This document shows positions 38,943-50,500 of a stretch of DNA of 64,000 nucleotides, piece after piece (position 1 is the first letter of the stretch; every line of letters begins with the position of its first letter). The stretch comes from a virus. The stretch covers positions 1 through 64,000 of the IMG/VR virus record IMGVR_UViG_3300023178_000023; one strand, 5' to 3'. Position numbers and translations under genes: made by a program. Below the pieces are notes generated by a model that was not told where the DNA came from, ran no database searches, and saw only the letters and a program-made list of their open reading frames with translations.

Positions 38943-41900
38943 ATGGCCTTAAATCTTAATGTAGCTCCTTATTTTGATGATTATGATGTAAATAAGGGGT
39001 ACTTAAAAATACTCTTCAAACCTGGCAATTCTGTTCAAGCCAGAGAAATGACGCAACTTCAGACAATACTGCAAAATCAAATTGCCAATCTATCTGATCA
39101 TTTCTTTAAAGAAGGTTCTTTGGTAATTCCTGGCCAAGCAGCTCTTGATTTGAAAGCAAATTATGTAAAAGTAGAACTTGGTGGAACTCTCTCTACTGCA
39201 AATGGATTTGTAGGAAAAATTGTTCAGGGTAAAAGCACAGGAATTAGGGCATTAGTTGTAAATTATGCAGATGCTGTTGATTTAAATAATGATGATGTTA
39301 TCGATGGTTCTAATGATGAGTTAACTACCCTATATGTTAAATATTTAGATAGCACAACTTCAGGAAACACAACATTCTCTGATGGCACAACAGTAAATAT
39401 TTTAGAAAATGGAACAGCAAATTTTACAATAAATGGCCAAACTGTATCTTTAGCAGAAGGACAAACTTCCACCTTTGTGGAAGGAGAAGAACTTGTTACA
39501 ACAACCGACGATGGTGTAAACTTAACTTGTACCGTTCAAAATAATTCTCAAGTTTTAAATCCTATTGGAATTGGTTCTCTCGCATTTATCGAAGAGGGAG
39601 TTTACTATATTGGTGGTAAATTAGTAAGAGTCGCATCACAAAGTATTATTCTAGACAAATATAATAACAAACCATCATATAGAATTGGATTGGAAATTTC
39701 TGAAAGTATTGTATCTCATAATGACGATACTAGTTTATTGGATAATTCTTTAGGAACTACAAACTTTAATTCTCCTGGCGCCGACAGATATAAAATTCAA
39801 CTCACTCTTACCAAACGAGATTATGATGTTATTGACACAAATAATTTTGTAGAATTGATAGCAGTTAAAGATGGGTATATTAATAGTTATGTTCAAAATA
39901 CAGACTATTCTGTTTTAATGAAAACATTAGCAAGAAGAACATATGACGCGGATGGAGATTTTACAATTCGTCCATTCAAATTAGATATCAGAGAATATTA
40001 TAAAGAAAATAATAATGGTGGTGTGTTTTCAATGTCAGATTTTGAATTTGACACAGAAGTTGCTGCAAGACAGTTTGCATTTGATTGGGGATTTAGTGAT
40101 GACATTGGATGGGTGATCAACGGCCAAGGTCAGGCGCATACTATTTCTTCTATTGACAGATTAAATTATCCAGAACAAAATTTAGATGAAACTGGTTTAA
40201 AATATTATCCGGCAAATAACCATGAAAATCTTATGGTTGCAATTAGAGACAAATTAGCCATTGGGGTAGAATCTGGGAAGGCTTATATTAAAGGATATGA
40301 AATTGAACGCAAACCTTCTTCAAGACAAGGAAAATATATTGTATTTGATAAATCTAGAAGCAATTATCAAATAAACAACAAATATATGCCTGTGAATTTA
40401 GGAGCATTTGTTTATACCAGCGACTCCAAAGGTTTATTTAAAATAGACGAAGAAGTAAAATTGGTAAATGTTCATATTTCTAACTCAGGCCTTACAAAAT
40501 TTATAAGTGTAAATGAGAATGTTGATGAATCGGAATCGAACTATTTAACAACTATTACATATGATGAAGATGATACATTTTATCAAGGTGGCGGAACTGC
40601 ATTAGGAACGAATATATATGGAACTGATGTTATTGCAACTGCAAAAGTAAAGGCAGTTGAATATTTTGCAGATTCATCTTCTGATGCAAAGAAAAATAAT
40701 TATTTACAATCTAGCTATCGTCCAACAACAGATGTTGAAAAAAGTAAAGAATCTGCAATCTATAAAGTATATTTATATGATATAGAGTATGAAACAAATC
40801 CTAGAACATCACAACCCTATAATATGTCTAATGCTCGGTCTATTGTTTCTTCTGCTGAGCAGACTCCAGCGGGAATTGGTACTCCAATTTATGAAAATGG
40901 TGCCAATATTCTTACGCAATTGCAGTTGACAGATGTTCAAGGCGGATTCACCTACAAAAGTATGATATATGATAAATTTAATGTGAACTTTAGAGGAATT
41001 AACTATTATTACAATTCGATTTATTCAATTATGTTGGTTAAACCTTTAAACTCTGGAAATATTGCCAGTGGGGCCGAGGGTACAGGTGTTTTACCTTCTG
41101 CAACTTTTAATATAAATGAAGTTATTCAAGAAGCAATACCATCCACTGATGTTGCAAGTGTTAATGTAAATTCTTGGAATGGGTCTCAAACCGCTGATGT
41201 TGGAAATGTTTCTGCAAGAATTTTTAGTAAAGCAGTTCTTCATAATACAAATGGTTCTAGTATTATTCCAATCGGACATGATTGGGTACAAACTGCTAGA
41301 AGTATTGACCCTATAAGTGGTATTGCTTCTATTGATACACAATATTCAGTTATAAAAAGATTTGATAATGTAAGCACATCTCCCACGACAGGAAATGTAA
41401 CACTTACAATAACTGAATCTGATGCTTTTTTTGAAAATATTCCAAGTAAATATTTCATTTTTTCTTCCGCAACAACTACACAAAATAATGGAAACATTGG
41501 ATTTACTTCTAATTTTTCATTTTCTACGGATTTAAGAACAGTAACATTCAATGTTTCTGGTGATACCATTGCAAATGGTTCTGCCGGGCTTGTTGTATAT
41601 GCACCAGTTAAGAAAACTTCTGCTAAAGAAAAAACAAAAACACTTGTAAAAAATTATGTTGAATTGCCGCTTACTTTGTTAAATGCTTCTGGAGCAACCA
41701 TAACTCCAGTAGACTATAACAATAGTCTTAGTTTTGAAGATAATGATTCATCAGGAACATATGGTGTAGATATTTTAAAGACAAATAGCAGTAATGCTAC
41801 TGGAACTGTAAATCCGACTTTTGCTGTTGGTGCGAATTTAGATATGAGTTTGAGTTTATCAACTTTGCAACTGCAAAAATCAGACATTAGAGAATTGGTA

Positions 41901-44900
41901 AAACTTTATGATACATGTAATGTTAACAATGTTGCATATAGAGTTGATGTTGTGTCTGATACTAAAAAATATATTCATGAAATGACAGCAGATGATTTTG
42001 CTTTTGCAAGGAGTGCATATGAATTTTATGAACAAACAGGACAATCTCCATTCAATGTAAATTTGGACAATAATATTGTTACTAGTTTAGTTGACCTTGC
42101 AAATGCATTAACTATTAGTGAAATTGAAAATCCGTTTAAAATTCAGATGGAAACCGCCTGGGCCGCCGGTCAGTTGATCACAAATCCAACTGATGTTCCT
42201 GTTAAAATTAATGATATAACAGATAGATATGATTTATTTGACGGCCAAAAACCATCAATTATTCAGTTAGGAGAATTAAATTTAAAATCTGGAAGTTTAC
42301 CCTGCGGAGGCCGTCCAATTGTTGTGTATAATTACTACAATCACGGCATAGGTGATTATGCGTCCGTAGATTCATATGTAGATGGATATTCGACTATAGG
42401 TTATTATCAAAATTCTCGTTTATCAGATGTTATCGATTTCCGTCCAGCAGTTTCGTATCAACAGCTAACAGGATATCCTATAGGAGAGGGAGTTGTTTCT
42501 GATTCGACTGACTATCCAATTCATAATACCGCAATTAGTGCTGATATTAGAATATATCTTGCTAGAAAGGATAAACTATATATTGACAAATTAGGAAGAG
42601 TGAGAGTTAAATATGGTTCTCCTAGCGAAGACCCTTCAATGCCAGAAGATGCAGCCGATGGCATGGTAATTTACGAAATAAACACCGATCCATATACAAT
42701 AAGTCCAAAAGCTCTTACTGTTAAAATGAGAGATAATAAAAAATATAGCATGAAAGACATTGGTAAACTAGAAAAAAGAATTGAAAATCTTGAATATTAT
42801 ACATCTCTCAATCTTTTAGAAAAAGACACTATGGATCTCGCAGTGAGAGATGAAAACGGAAATGATCGATTCAAAAATGGATTTATTGTTGATAGATTTG
42901 TAGATCATACAGTTGGTGATGTTTTTGATCCAGATTATAAAGTTTCAATTAGTAAATCTGAAGGCGTTTTGCGGCCGTTCTTTACTGAAAAAAATGTTAA
43001 CATGTCAATTAATGCAGCTGCATCTGATGGATATGCAATAAAAGAACAAAAACTGTATTTGCCATATACAAGCGAATATCTAATCACACAAGAAAAATCT
43101 TCAAAAACTGTGAATGTTAATCCTTTTGCTATTTTCACATTTAGAGGAAGTGTTGCTCTATTTCCGTCTACTGATGAATGGAAAGTAACAAATCAGGCTC
43201 CAGATATTGTAACTGATAGAAGAGAAGAGTATGAAAATATTTTTGGAGCGCTTCTTCCTGAAGATGGAGTTCTAGGCACAATTTGGAACGAATGGGAACA
43301 AAACTGGACAGGAGAGAGTTCAGATTCTACATCCAGCACACGAAGAGTGAATAGAAGTAATGCAACTTCTTCAGTTATTTCTGGTGGAAGAACATCTGGT
43401 GGCATTAGAAACGAAACAACTACAATTACGACTACTACACTCACTGGACAACAAACAAGAACTGGTACTACAAATATAGTTCAGTTGCGCGATAATACAG
43501 AAACCGTAGGACAAAGAATACTTAGTACTGAAATTATTCCGTTTATGAGAGCAAGAGATGTTTATTTTAGTGCTGATAGATTGAAACCAAATACAAGACT
43601 ATATCAATATTTTGATGGAGTAGACGTTTCTCAGTATTGTAAATCTTCTACTTTAGTAACAATTAATGACATTCCTTCAGCAACTGCTACATGGAGAAAA
43701 ACCAACCCAAGTATTGTGAGAGATAATATGGGGTTTGTTTTTATTAGAGGTGGATCTAGTGGAACAAATGCAAGAGTTTTTGATATTAATTATTTGACTT
43801 CTAGCAGTTTGCGGTTTCATTTACACCCAGACGCAACAACTGGATTTATAAGTGGAGAAAATATATTCATTGTCTATCCTGATCCAGAAGCATCTGGGGG
43901 GGAGAGAATTAGAAATGCTGGAAGCTGGCCTACCCTCAGTTCAAATATTATTGCTGGTGGAGATCTTGTCAAATCAGATGGTGCTGGATTTGTTTCTGGT
44001 ACTTTTTCTATTCCAAATAATGATGATCTCAGATTCAAGACTGGAGAAAGAGTTTTCAAGCTTTCTGACCAACCTAACAATGCACAGGATGTAGATACGG
44101 AAGCGCAGACAACCTATGTTGCCTCAGGTGTCATTGAAACTGTTGCTGATCAAATTGTTCTAACAAGAATGCCAGACTTTCAAACACAAAGCGCAGAAGA
44201 ATCCGAAGCAATTACTTCAGTAGAGGTAAATACAGTTGTTACTGCTGGAAACTGGTATGACCCTCTTGCACAGACTATTATGATTAATCAAGACGGTGGC
44301 TGTTTTATTACAGCAGTAGAACTATTTTTCTCTACAAAGGATGATAGTAAACCAGTTACTGTTCAGGTTAGACAAACTGTAAATGGATATCCAGGCCCTA
44401 AAATTTTAGGACAATCTGTAGTATATCCAGAAAATGTGTCCATATCAGATAATGGTGTTCTTCCGACTGAATTTGTATTTCCATCTCCTATCTATGTGCA
44501 AGACGAAACAGAATATTGTATTGTAATTCTTGCAGATACACAAGGATATCGTTGCCACGTTGCTAGAATGGGAGAACAATCTTTAGATGGAAGTGGAACT
44601 ATTTCTCAGCAACCTTATGCGGGAGTATTCTTTAAATCACAAAATGCTTCAACTTGGACAGCAGATCAAATGGAAGATTTGAAGTTTAGAGTATCAAGAG
44701 CTAAGTTTGACACTTTAGCAAATTCTGAAATTTATCTTCAAAACACAGAATTAGATGATATGGGTAATGACCTTTGGTCAGAAAACTTTAAATCAAATTC
44801 AATGAAAGTTGCTGCTGGAGATACTAAAGTAACATTCTTTGTTTCGGATACAAGTGGTATGGTCCCGACAAGTGTTTGGAGATCTAATGGATACAATTAT

Positions 44901-45908
44901 GTTACCCTGCAAAATTTCTTTGGAACATATGGAGTATTCCCATCTACATCATTGAATGGTACTCATTTGGTTACAGACACAACAACAAATAGTTTCACTA
45001 TTGATTTGAGAAATCCATTCTTCCCTGCTGGTTTGACTACTGCCCAGACAGCATATTCTGGAAGTACCTTACCAACAGTTGATGATTTATTTACACCAAA
45101 ATCAAACACAAACAAATTACCTTCTGTTAAATCTAATTTCAAGTATGACTTGATAAAACCCGTAATTGCAAATTTAGAGTTCCCAAGAACATCTATGACT
45201 TTTGCAATGAGAGGATTGAGTGGAACTTCTCAAGATTCAGCAGAAGTTCCAGGCATTAAAGATTCTGGATATGTTGGATTTATTCCAAATACAAATTATG
45301 AACTAACTTCTCCTAGAATGGTTGCAATAGATTTCAATGAAAATGAATATAACCAAGAGGCAGCTGCAATTGATAAAAAATCTCTTGTATTTAGAGTAAA
45401 CATGAGAAGTGAAGTTGATAATCTGTCTCCTGTTATTGATACTCAAAGAATGAGTTCAATTCTTGTATCAAATAAAACTAACAGTCCAGAAAATGTTTCA
45501 AGGGGTGTATTGGGACATGTAAATACTGGATTTGTAGATGAAACCGAATCCACAGGTGGTTCCGCAGCAACTAAATATATGACAAGAGAAGTGACTTTGG
45601 ACCAACCAGCAACTTCATTAAGAGTTATTGCGGGAGTCAATAGAAGAGAGGGTTGTGATGTTGATTTTTATTATAGAATTAAAACATCTGAAGATCAGCT
45701 CTTCTCTAAATTGGCATATACACTAATCCCACGCAATAGTAACTATGATGTAGCGTCTATTAATGGAGAAGATTATAAAGAATTTGATTTTGACCTGAGA
45801 GGGTTGCCGGAATTTACTTCAGTATCTATAAAAGTTGTTATGAAAACTAAAAATTCTTCAATTGTTCCTAAGATTAAGGATTTAAGAGTTATAGCATTAG
45901 CGAGTTAA
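38943..45908 (+). CDS. Giant DUF4815 virion structural protein, 2321 aa
   Basis: The N-terminus NLNVAPYFDDYDVNKGYLKI then FKPGNSVQAREMTQLQTILQ and DHFFKEGSLVIPGQ is the DUF4815 signature, typical of the first large fibre/baseplate protein after gp8 in marine T4-like phages. The middle has wedge-like and coiled parts (DIGKLEKRIENLEYYTSL at about 1275-1295). The C-terminal third is beta-rich (WYDPLAQTIMINQDGGCFIT). In position it replaces T4 gp9-gp12. Probably connects baseplate and fibres; this is inferred. Confidence 0.75.
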   Translation: MALNLNVAPYFDDYDVNKGYLKILFKPGNSVQAREMTQLQTILQNQIANLSDHFFKEGSLVIPGQAALDLKANYVKVELGGTLSTANGFVGKIVQGKSTGIRALVVNYADAVDLNNDDVIDGSNDELTTLYVKYLDSTTSGNTTFSDGTTVNILENGTANFTINGQTVSLAEGQTSTFVEGEELVTTTDDGVNLTCTVQNNSQVLNPIGIGSLAFIEEGVYYIGGKLVRVASQSIILDKYNNKPSYRIGLEISESIVSHNDDTSLLDNSLGTTNFNSPGADRYKIQLTLTKRDYDVIDTNNFVELIAVKDGYINSYVQNTDYSVLMKTLARRTYDADGDFTIRPFKLDIREYYKENNNGGVFSMSDFEFDTEVAARQFAFDWGFSDDIGWVINGQGQAHTISSIDRLNYPEQNLDETGLKYYPANNHENLMVAIRDKLAIGVESGKAYIKGYEIERKPSSRQGKYIVFDKSRSNYQINNKYMPVNLGAFVYTSDSKGLFKIDEEVKLVNVHISNSGLTKFISVNENVDESESNYLTTITYDEDDTFYQGGGTALGTNIYGTDVIATAKVKAVEYFADSSSDAKKNNYLQSSYRPTTDVEKSKESAIYKVYLYDIEYETNPRTSQPYNMSNARSIVSSAEQTPAGIGTPIYENGANILTQLQLTDVQGGFTYKSMIYDKFNVNFRGINYYYNSIYSIMLVKPLNSGNIASGAEGTGVLPSATFNINEVIQEAIPSTDVASVNVNSWNGSQTADVGNVSARIFSKAVLHNTNGSSIIPIGHDWVQTARSIDPISGIASIDTQYSVIKRFDNVSTSPTTGNVTLTITESDAFFENIPSKYFIFSSATTTQNNGNIGFTSNFSFSTDLRTVTFNVSGDTIANGSAGLVVYAPVKKTSAKEKTKTLVKNYVELPLTLLNASGATITPVDYNNSLSFEDNDSSGTYGVDILKTNSSNATGTVNPTFAVGANLDMSLSLSTLQLQKSDIRELVKLYDTCNVNNVAYRVDVVSDTKKYIHEMTADDFAFARSAYEFYEQTGQSPFNVNLDNNIVTSLVDLANALTISEIENPFKIQMETAWAAGQLITNPTDVPVKINDITDRYDLFDGQKPSIIQLGELNLKSGSLPCGGRPIVVYNYYNHGIGDYASVDSYVDGYSTIGYYQNSRLSDVIDFRPAVSYQQLTGYPIGEGVVSDSTDYPIHNTAISADIRIYLARKDKLYIDKLGRVRVKYGSPSEDPSMPEDAADGMVIYEINTDPYTISPKALTVKMRDNKKYSMKDIGKLEKRIENLEYYTSLNLLEKDTMDLAVRDENGNDRFKNGFIVDRFVDHTVGDVFDPDYKVSISKSEGVLRPFFTEKNVNMSINAAASDGYAIKEQKLYLPYTSEYLITQEKSSKTVNVNPFAIFTFRGSVALFPSTDEWKVTNQAPDIVTDRREEYENIFGALLPEDGVLGTIWNEWEQNWTGESSDSTSSTRRVNRSNATSSVISGGRTSGGIRNETTTITTTTLTGQQTRTGTTNIVQLRDNTETVGQRILSTEIIPFMRARDVYFSADRLKPNTRLYQYFDGVDVSQYCKSSTLVTINDIPSATATWRKTNPSIVRDNMGFVFIRGGSSGTNARVFDINYLTSSSLRFHLHPDATTGFISGENIFIVYPDPEASGGERIRNAGSWPTLSSNIIAGGDLVKSDGAGFVSGTFSIPNNDDLRFKTGERVFKLSDQPNNAQDVDTEAQTTYVASGVIETVADQIVLTRMPDFQTQSAEESEAITSVEVNTVVTAGNWYDPLAQTIMINQDGGCFITAVELFFSTKDDSKPVTVQVRQTVNGYPGPKILGQSVVYPENVSISDNGVLPTEFVFPSPIYVQDETEYCIVILADTQGYRCHVARMGEQSLDGSGTISQQPYAGVFFKSQNASTWTADQMEDLKFRVSRAKFDTLANSEIYLQNTELDDMGNDLWSENFKSNSMKVAAGDTKVTFFVSDTSGMVPTSVWRSNGYNYVTLQNFFGTYGVFPSTSLNGTHLVTDTTTNSFTIDLRNPFFPAGLTTAQTAYSGSTLPTVDDLFTPKSNTNKLPSVKSNFKYDLIKPVIANLEFPRTSMTFAMRGLSGTSQDSAEVPGIKDSGYVGFIPNTNYELTSPRMVAIDFNENEYNQEAAAIDKKSLVFRVNMRSEVDNLSPVIDTQRMSSILVSNKTNSPENVSRGVLGHVNTGFVDETESTGGSAATKYMTREVTLDQPATSLRVIAGVNRREGCDVDFYYRIKTSEDQLFSKLAYTLIPRNSNYDVASINGEDYKEFDFDLRGLPEFTSVSIKVVMKTKNSSIVPKIKDLRVIALAS

Positions 45909-45910
45909 TA

Positions 45911-46117
45911 ATGAAAGAAAGACATATTGTAGAAGAAAACAAAAACTTACAGAGAGACCTGCACTCAAAAGCTATAATAAATACTGATAGTAGAGCATAT
46001 CGTGATTATATGAACAAACAACATGCTATCAAAAGAAGAGATGAAGAGATTAGAGATTTGAAATCTGAAGTTGACGAAATTAAAAAAATATTAAACCTAA
46101 TATTGGAGAAAATTTAA
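45911..46117 (+). CDS. Short coiled-coil virion-associated protein, 68 aa
   Basis: Begins 2 bases after the DUF4815 stop. Highly charged; the C-terminal half is a heptad coiled coil (RRDEEIRDLKSEVDEIKKIL). Small proteins like this sit between fibre genes in related phages and may trimerise fibres. Function not shown. Confidence 0.7.
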   Translation: MKERHIVEENKNLQRDLHSKAIINTDSRAYRDYMNKQHAIKRRDEEIRDLKSEVDEIKKILNLILEKI

Positions 46118-47530
46118 ATGGCCGTAGAATATCCAACACTAGTCAGTGTAATTCTGACAGATACATTTGAAGAATGGCGTATAAAAACAAATGCTATAAT
46201 CGCGCACACTGAAGCGGCGGCTCAGAATGTCGGAAATTTAAATTTTCTAAACACTGATGGAAAAACTACAATTGTAGATGCCTTGAATGAAGTAGATACT
46301 CACACCGATACTAATACTACAAATATTGGTAATATGAGTGATATTGATAATAAAATCAAAAAGGCAACACTTGTAGACACCCTAAATCAAGCAGTCCAAT
46401 ATCACGAAAAATATACAACTGATGCAGTGGCAGCAGAGGCAGCTATTCGTCTTGCAAAGGATAATTCTCTTCAATCTGAATTAGATGCAACTCAAACAGC
46501 AGCTGGTTTGACAAATAGTGGAACCTATGTTGCTCCTACTTCTACATATTTGGGAAATTCAACATCTATTATGGGCGGTATGTTAAATTTAGATACTAAT
46601 TTGAAAAGTACAGCAGATTTATTGGAAGTTTTGATTGATACGGTTGGAGCAAATGAAAAGGGAGTATATAATTACACTGGAGATACAGTTTATTACTTAC
46701 AGACTCCCACGACTGGAAATGCTAAAGTAAAAAGTGCATTGATTCAATTAGATAACCAGATACATTTAAATGCTGATAATATTTCAAATAACGTAACGGC
46801 ACATAATGATTTGGCCGGAATTGTTGACAATATCAAAACTTCTATTGGTTTATTAACTGCTGATGGCTCTTATGAGGCCGACGAAAGAAATGATTACGCG
46901 GGGGGCGTTGGGGCCACATCGGTCAGGGACGATATTTCATTCTTAGACAATCAAGTTGCATCAATTTCCAATAAACTAACAGAAGATGTAGATGATATCA
47001 ATGAAGCAATAAAATTAAACATTGATAATATTTCAGCAAACGCAGTAGCACACAATACTTTGGCCGAACAAGTTGAAAGTTTGAGACAGGCACTTGGTAT
47101 GATAAATACCAGTTTTAACTATACCACAATTTCTGGAACAAACTATGCCAAAGGGACTACAGTTGCAGCAGATATTAAAGCACTAGACGATACCTTACAT
47201 GGGGCCATTTTGCAACTTACCGGCGAAACAGAGACTTCTATCGCTAACATTTCAGGAGATTTATCTACAAAGGCAGATAAAGTAGTTGTTGGCAATAGAG
47301 AGGACTTAAAGGGTGAGATTGGTAATACTTCTAACATTGTTGCAGCAATCAATTCTTTATATGACTTGGTGGCACCTCTCATCAATGGAGCGAGTACAAC
47401 CCCATTTGTTTTAAAAACTGGAGATACAATGTCTGGTACTTTAACTATAGATGGTGGCAATTTAATTGTAACTGGAAATCAAGGCCTATATATTAAATCA
47501 AGTGGTGATGTGATTGCATATGCTGACTAA
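46118..47530 (+). CDS. Tail-fibre-like structural protein, 470 aa
   Basis: The N-terminus LVSVILTDTFEEWRIKTNAI is a fibre attachment signature common in marine T4-like phages. The body has repeats of helices with TNIGNMSDIDNKIK and DNISNNVTAHNDLAGIVDNI type motifs that form a long trimeric shaft. The end TGDTMSGTLTIDGGN is a fibre knob strand motif. Follows the coiled-coil gene by no gap. Confidence 0.7.
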   Translation: MAVEYPTLVSVILTDTFEEWRIKTNAIIAHTEAAAQNVGNLNFLNTDGKTTIVDALNEVDTHTDTNTTNIGNMSDIDNKIKKATLVDTLNQAVQYHEKYTTDAVAAEAAIRLAKDNSLQSELDATQTAAGLTNSGTYVAPTSTYLGNSTSIMGGMLNLDTNLKSTADLLEVLIDTVGANEKGVYNYTGDTVYYLQTPTTGNAKVKSALIQLDNQIHLNADNISNNVTAHNDLAGIVDNIKTSIGLLTADGSYEADERNDYAGGVGATSVRDDISFLDNQVASISNKLTEDVDDINEAIKLNIDNISANAVAHNTLAEQVESLRQALGMINTSFNYTTISGTNYAKGTTVAADIKALDDTLHGAILQLTGETETSIANISGDLSTKADKVVVGNREDLKGEIGNTSNIVAAINSLYDLVAPLINGASTTPFVLKTGDTMSGTLTIDGGNLIVTGNQGLYIKSSGDVIAYAD

Positions 47531-47553
47531 ATCCTAATTAAAGAGTATTATAC

Positions 47554-50500
47554 ATGTCTATTACAGCTTTACCTGCCTCTGGAAGAATAACATTAGCACA
47601 AATTCAAGGCGAATTCAATCCCTCTGATAATTCAGCACCACATGCGTTATCTGAATATTATAGAGGACATGGCAATGTTGAAGATATTATTGAGAACGAA
47701 AATATTCCAGCTGTTCAAAAGACTCAAATAAAATTTAGTGATTTCTTTGGCACCAGTGATGAGGTGGGACCATCTTCCGTCGATCTCCCTGCAATTAATG
47801 TTGAAGATTTTTGGCAAGAATGTCAGGGTGTTAATAATTGGAACGATATTCAGGATAATTGGAAACAATATGTAACTAGAATTAATGATAGACATGCGGT
47901 TGCAGTAGATGTTCGTTCTGAAAAAGCGAAAGTTGAAGTAGAATTTAATAATACAGGTTTTGGTCCTCCCATAATGATGGAGACTGGTGTTGGGGAAGAT
48001 ACTGGATTTGAAAAACTCCTTAGAAATACGCAAGAAAATAAAGATTACTTTGAATTTGGTGAATGGGCTCTTACTGTACCAAATAAATTTTATAGATTTA
48101 GAATAGTTGCAACTGCTGGTGGTGGAAGTGGAAGTGTTCAAAAAACAGAATTGACAGGAGATGCTCTTCTCAATAAAGATTTGCCTGGATTAGAGGAATC
48201 TGGTTATAAGGGAGGAGATGCAGTAATAATATCAAATGGTGCCACCGTTAAAATGTTTGGTGCTCCTGGCGGAACTGACCCTGATGGAATTCCTGATGTT
48301 TCAATTATTCCAGAACAGGGACAATATACAGTTAAGAATAATGGAACAGTTACAGGAGATTATTTAAAAATATCTTCAACCACTGTTGAACATCCTTTGG
48401 TTGTAACTAAAGGAAATTATATATTGGAAGCCGGCCAAAAACACACCATCAAAATTGTTGGCGGTGGTGGAGGCGGTGGTGCTGGCTCTGATGATTGGAA
48501 AGATTTTGGTGCGGTTGGTACGGCGGGTACAGCAACAACCATAGAAATTCTCAAAGAAGATGGAAGTGTTCACGAAACATATTCTGCAGCTGGCGGCCGC
48601 CGAGGTAAAGGTGGAGACAGGCCGAAATGGGGTGGTGGAGAAACCAGCACCCATACGCGATTGATTGGTCTTAAATATGGAGAAAGAGGCCAAAGTAGTA
48701 CATTCGGGGCTGGTGGCGGTGGCGGCGCCCAAGGCAGTACTGGTAGGCACGGTACTGCTGGTGGCGCTGGGGGAAGAGGAGCCGGCGGCGGCGGCGGTGG
48801 CGCAGGAGTCAAATGGAGAACTGGATTTGGCGGTCAAGGAGGCGGGGCCGGAGAAGAAAAAACTGTTGAAATTGATTTGACAGGAAAGACTCAAAATTGG
48901 ACTATGAAAGTGACAGCCATAGGTCAAGGCGGCGCTGGAGGTCCAAGAGATGGTGGTAGCACAAAAGGTGGTGCAGGCGGCACGGGCGGAAATGGTGCTA
49001 TAGAATATAATTCAGTTATGTCGAGTGATAAACCAAGATTTGTTCAATTCTATTGGAGCAATAATGTAATTGAAAGTTATTATGCTGGAAATAATTCTCG
49101 CACCACAGCACAGGAATATTCAGGCACTTCTTATAATTATATTTCAGAAGTAAATGAAATTTCAAGAGTAGGAGAAACTAGATACTATTCTCTCACAAGA
49201 ATTCCAATTCCAGAAAGCGCCGATAATGATGGAGTTGCTGATGTCAATTGGAGTACATCTAGAAGCAATCTAATGGAAGTTTCTGGTGGAATTGAAACGA
49301 GTAAACCACTTGGAAAATATATGCACAGATTTCCAGATTCAGCAAAAAGATATACTCAAGACAATATTGTAAACTATACTGTAGGGGAAGATGGAAACTT
49401 TATGTTGCCTATTGGGCCTCCTACGGGAAATGCGAGATTTTCTGTTTTTGGAGACCCATCAAAATATCCAATAAACATGTATTACAGAGAATTCGATCAA
49501 AGAGCTCAACATCAAGATAAAAAAGGTGGATCTGGTAAAGGCGGAAAATCGTTTTATGGGGATGGAACTGTAGGCGCAGCAGAATATCCAAATATTTCGG
49601 GCCCCGAAGGAACACCAGCTTTTGGAGCCGGTGGCGGGGCCGGTCAGCACGGCGGTAGAGGGAGTGATGCGTATGGCTATACTGAAACGTATGGTGGATA
49701 TGGAGCTCCAACTGCATATCTAGGAGACTTCTCATGCGAACCAGGCGATATTATTAATATCCAAGTTCCACAGGGCGGTAGAGAATCTAGAAACGAATAT
49801 ACAGAATATGATGAAGATACAGGTGATGGACAGAGATACGTTTCTAGAGCGGATCGCGGGGGAGATGGTTTAGTTCAGATATATGGACTACATGGTCCTT
49901 CATTTACTGAAATGTCTCATGGCGGAATTGTTCTTATGGACGACACAGGAAGAGTTTTGAAAAATTTATATTCTAGTGGCACATCGAAACGTGGTGTAAA
50001 TGAAGGCCTTCCTTCAATTCCAAACAAAATAAGTGTTGTTTTAAATGGAACAACCGATCCATCAAGTCCAAAAAGATATTATATTGGATATACAGCAAGA
50101 ATTAGAAAGTCTGGTAAATTTAGAACTCCAACTAAATTTAATGCCCCAGGCGCAAAGGTCACTATCACTCCAACATTTACGGAAAATGTTACACCAACTG
50201 AGTTCCAACCAATATACTTGCTCCCAGACTATCAAGGACAAGAAGAGGTTTCAGTTGGAACTTTTGGCACTAGAGATGCTATTGATAATGAATTGGTTCC
50301 AAACTGGTTCATAAAGAAATGTGATGTAACTTTTACAGCCACAAGGGATGCTGGAGACAGTAATACCGCTACTTTTACTAAAGTGGAATCAACAAATGCG
50401 GATGTTGGACCAGATACCATTACTTTTGGCCCGAATGGCGGAACCCAAACATTTACAGTGGCAGAAGATGAAGTATATGCTTTGAGGCCCAGCAATATAA

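Noticed and set aside
48376-48927. Minus-strand 183-codon frame in the glycine-rich fibre
   Set aside because: Ala/Ser/Pro/Thr-rich antisense shadow of GGN codons; no promoter or ribosome site.
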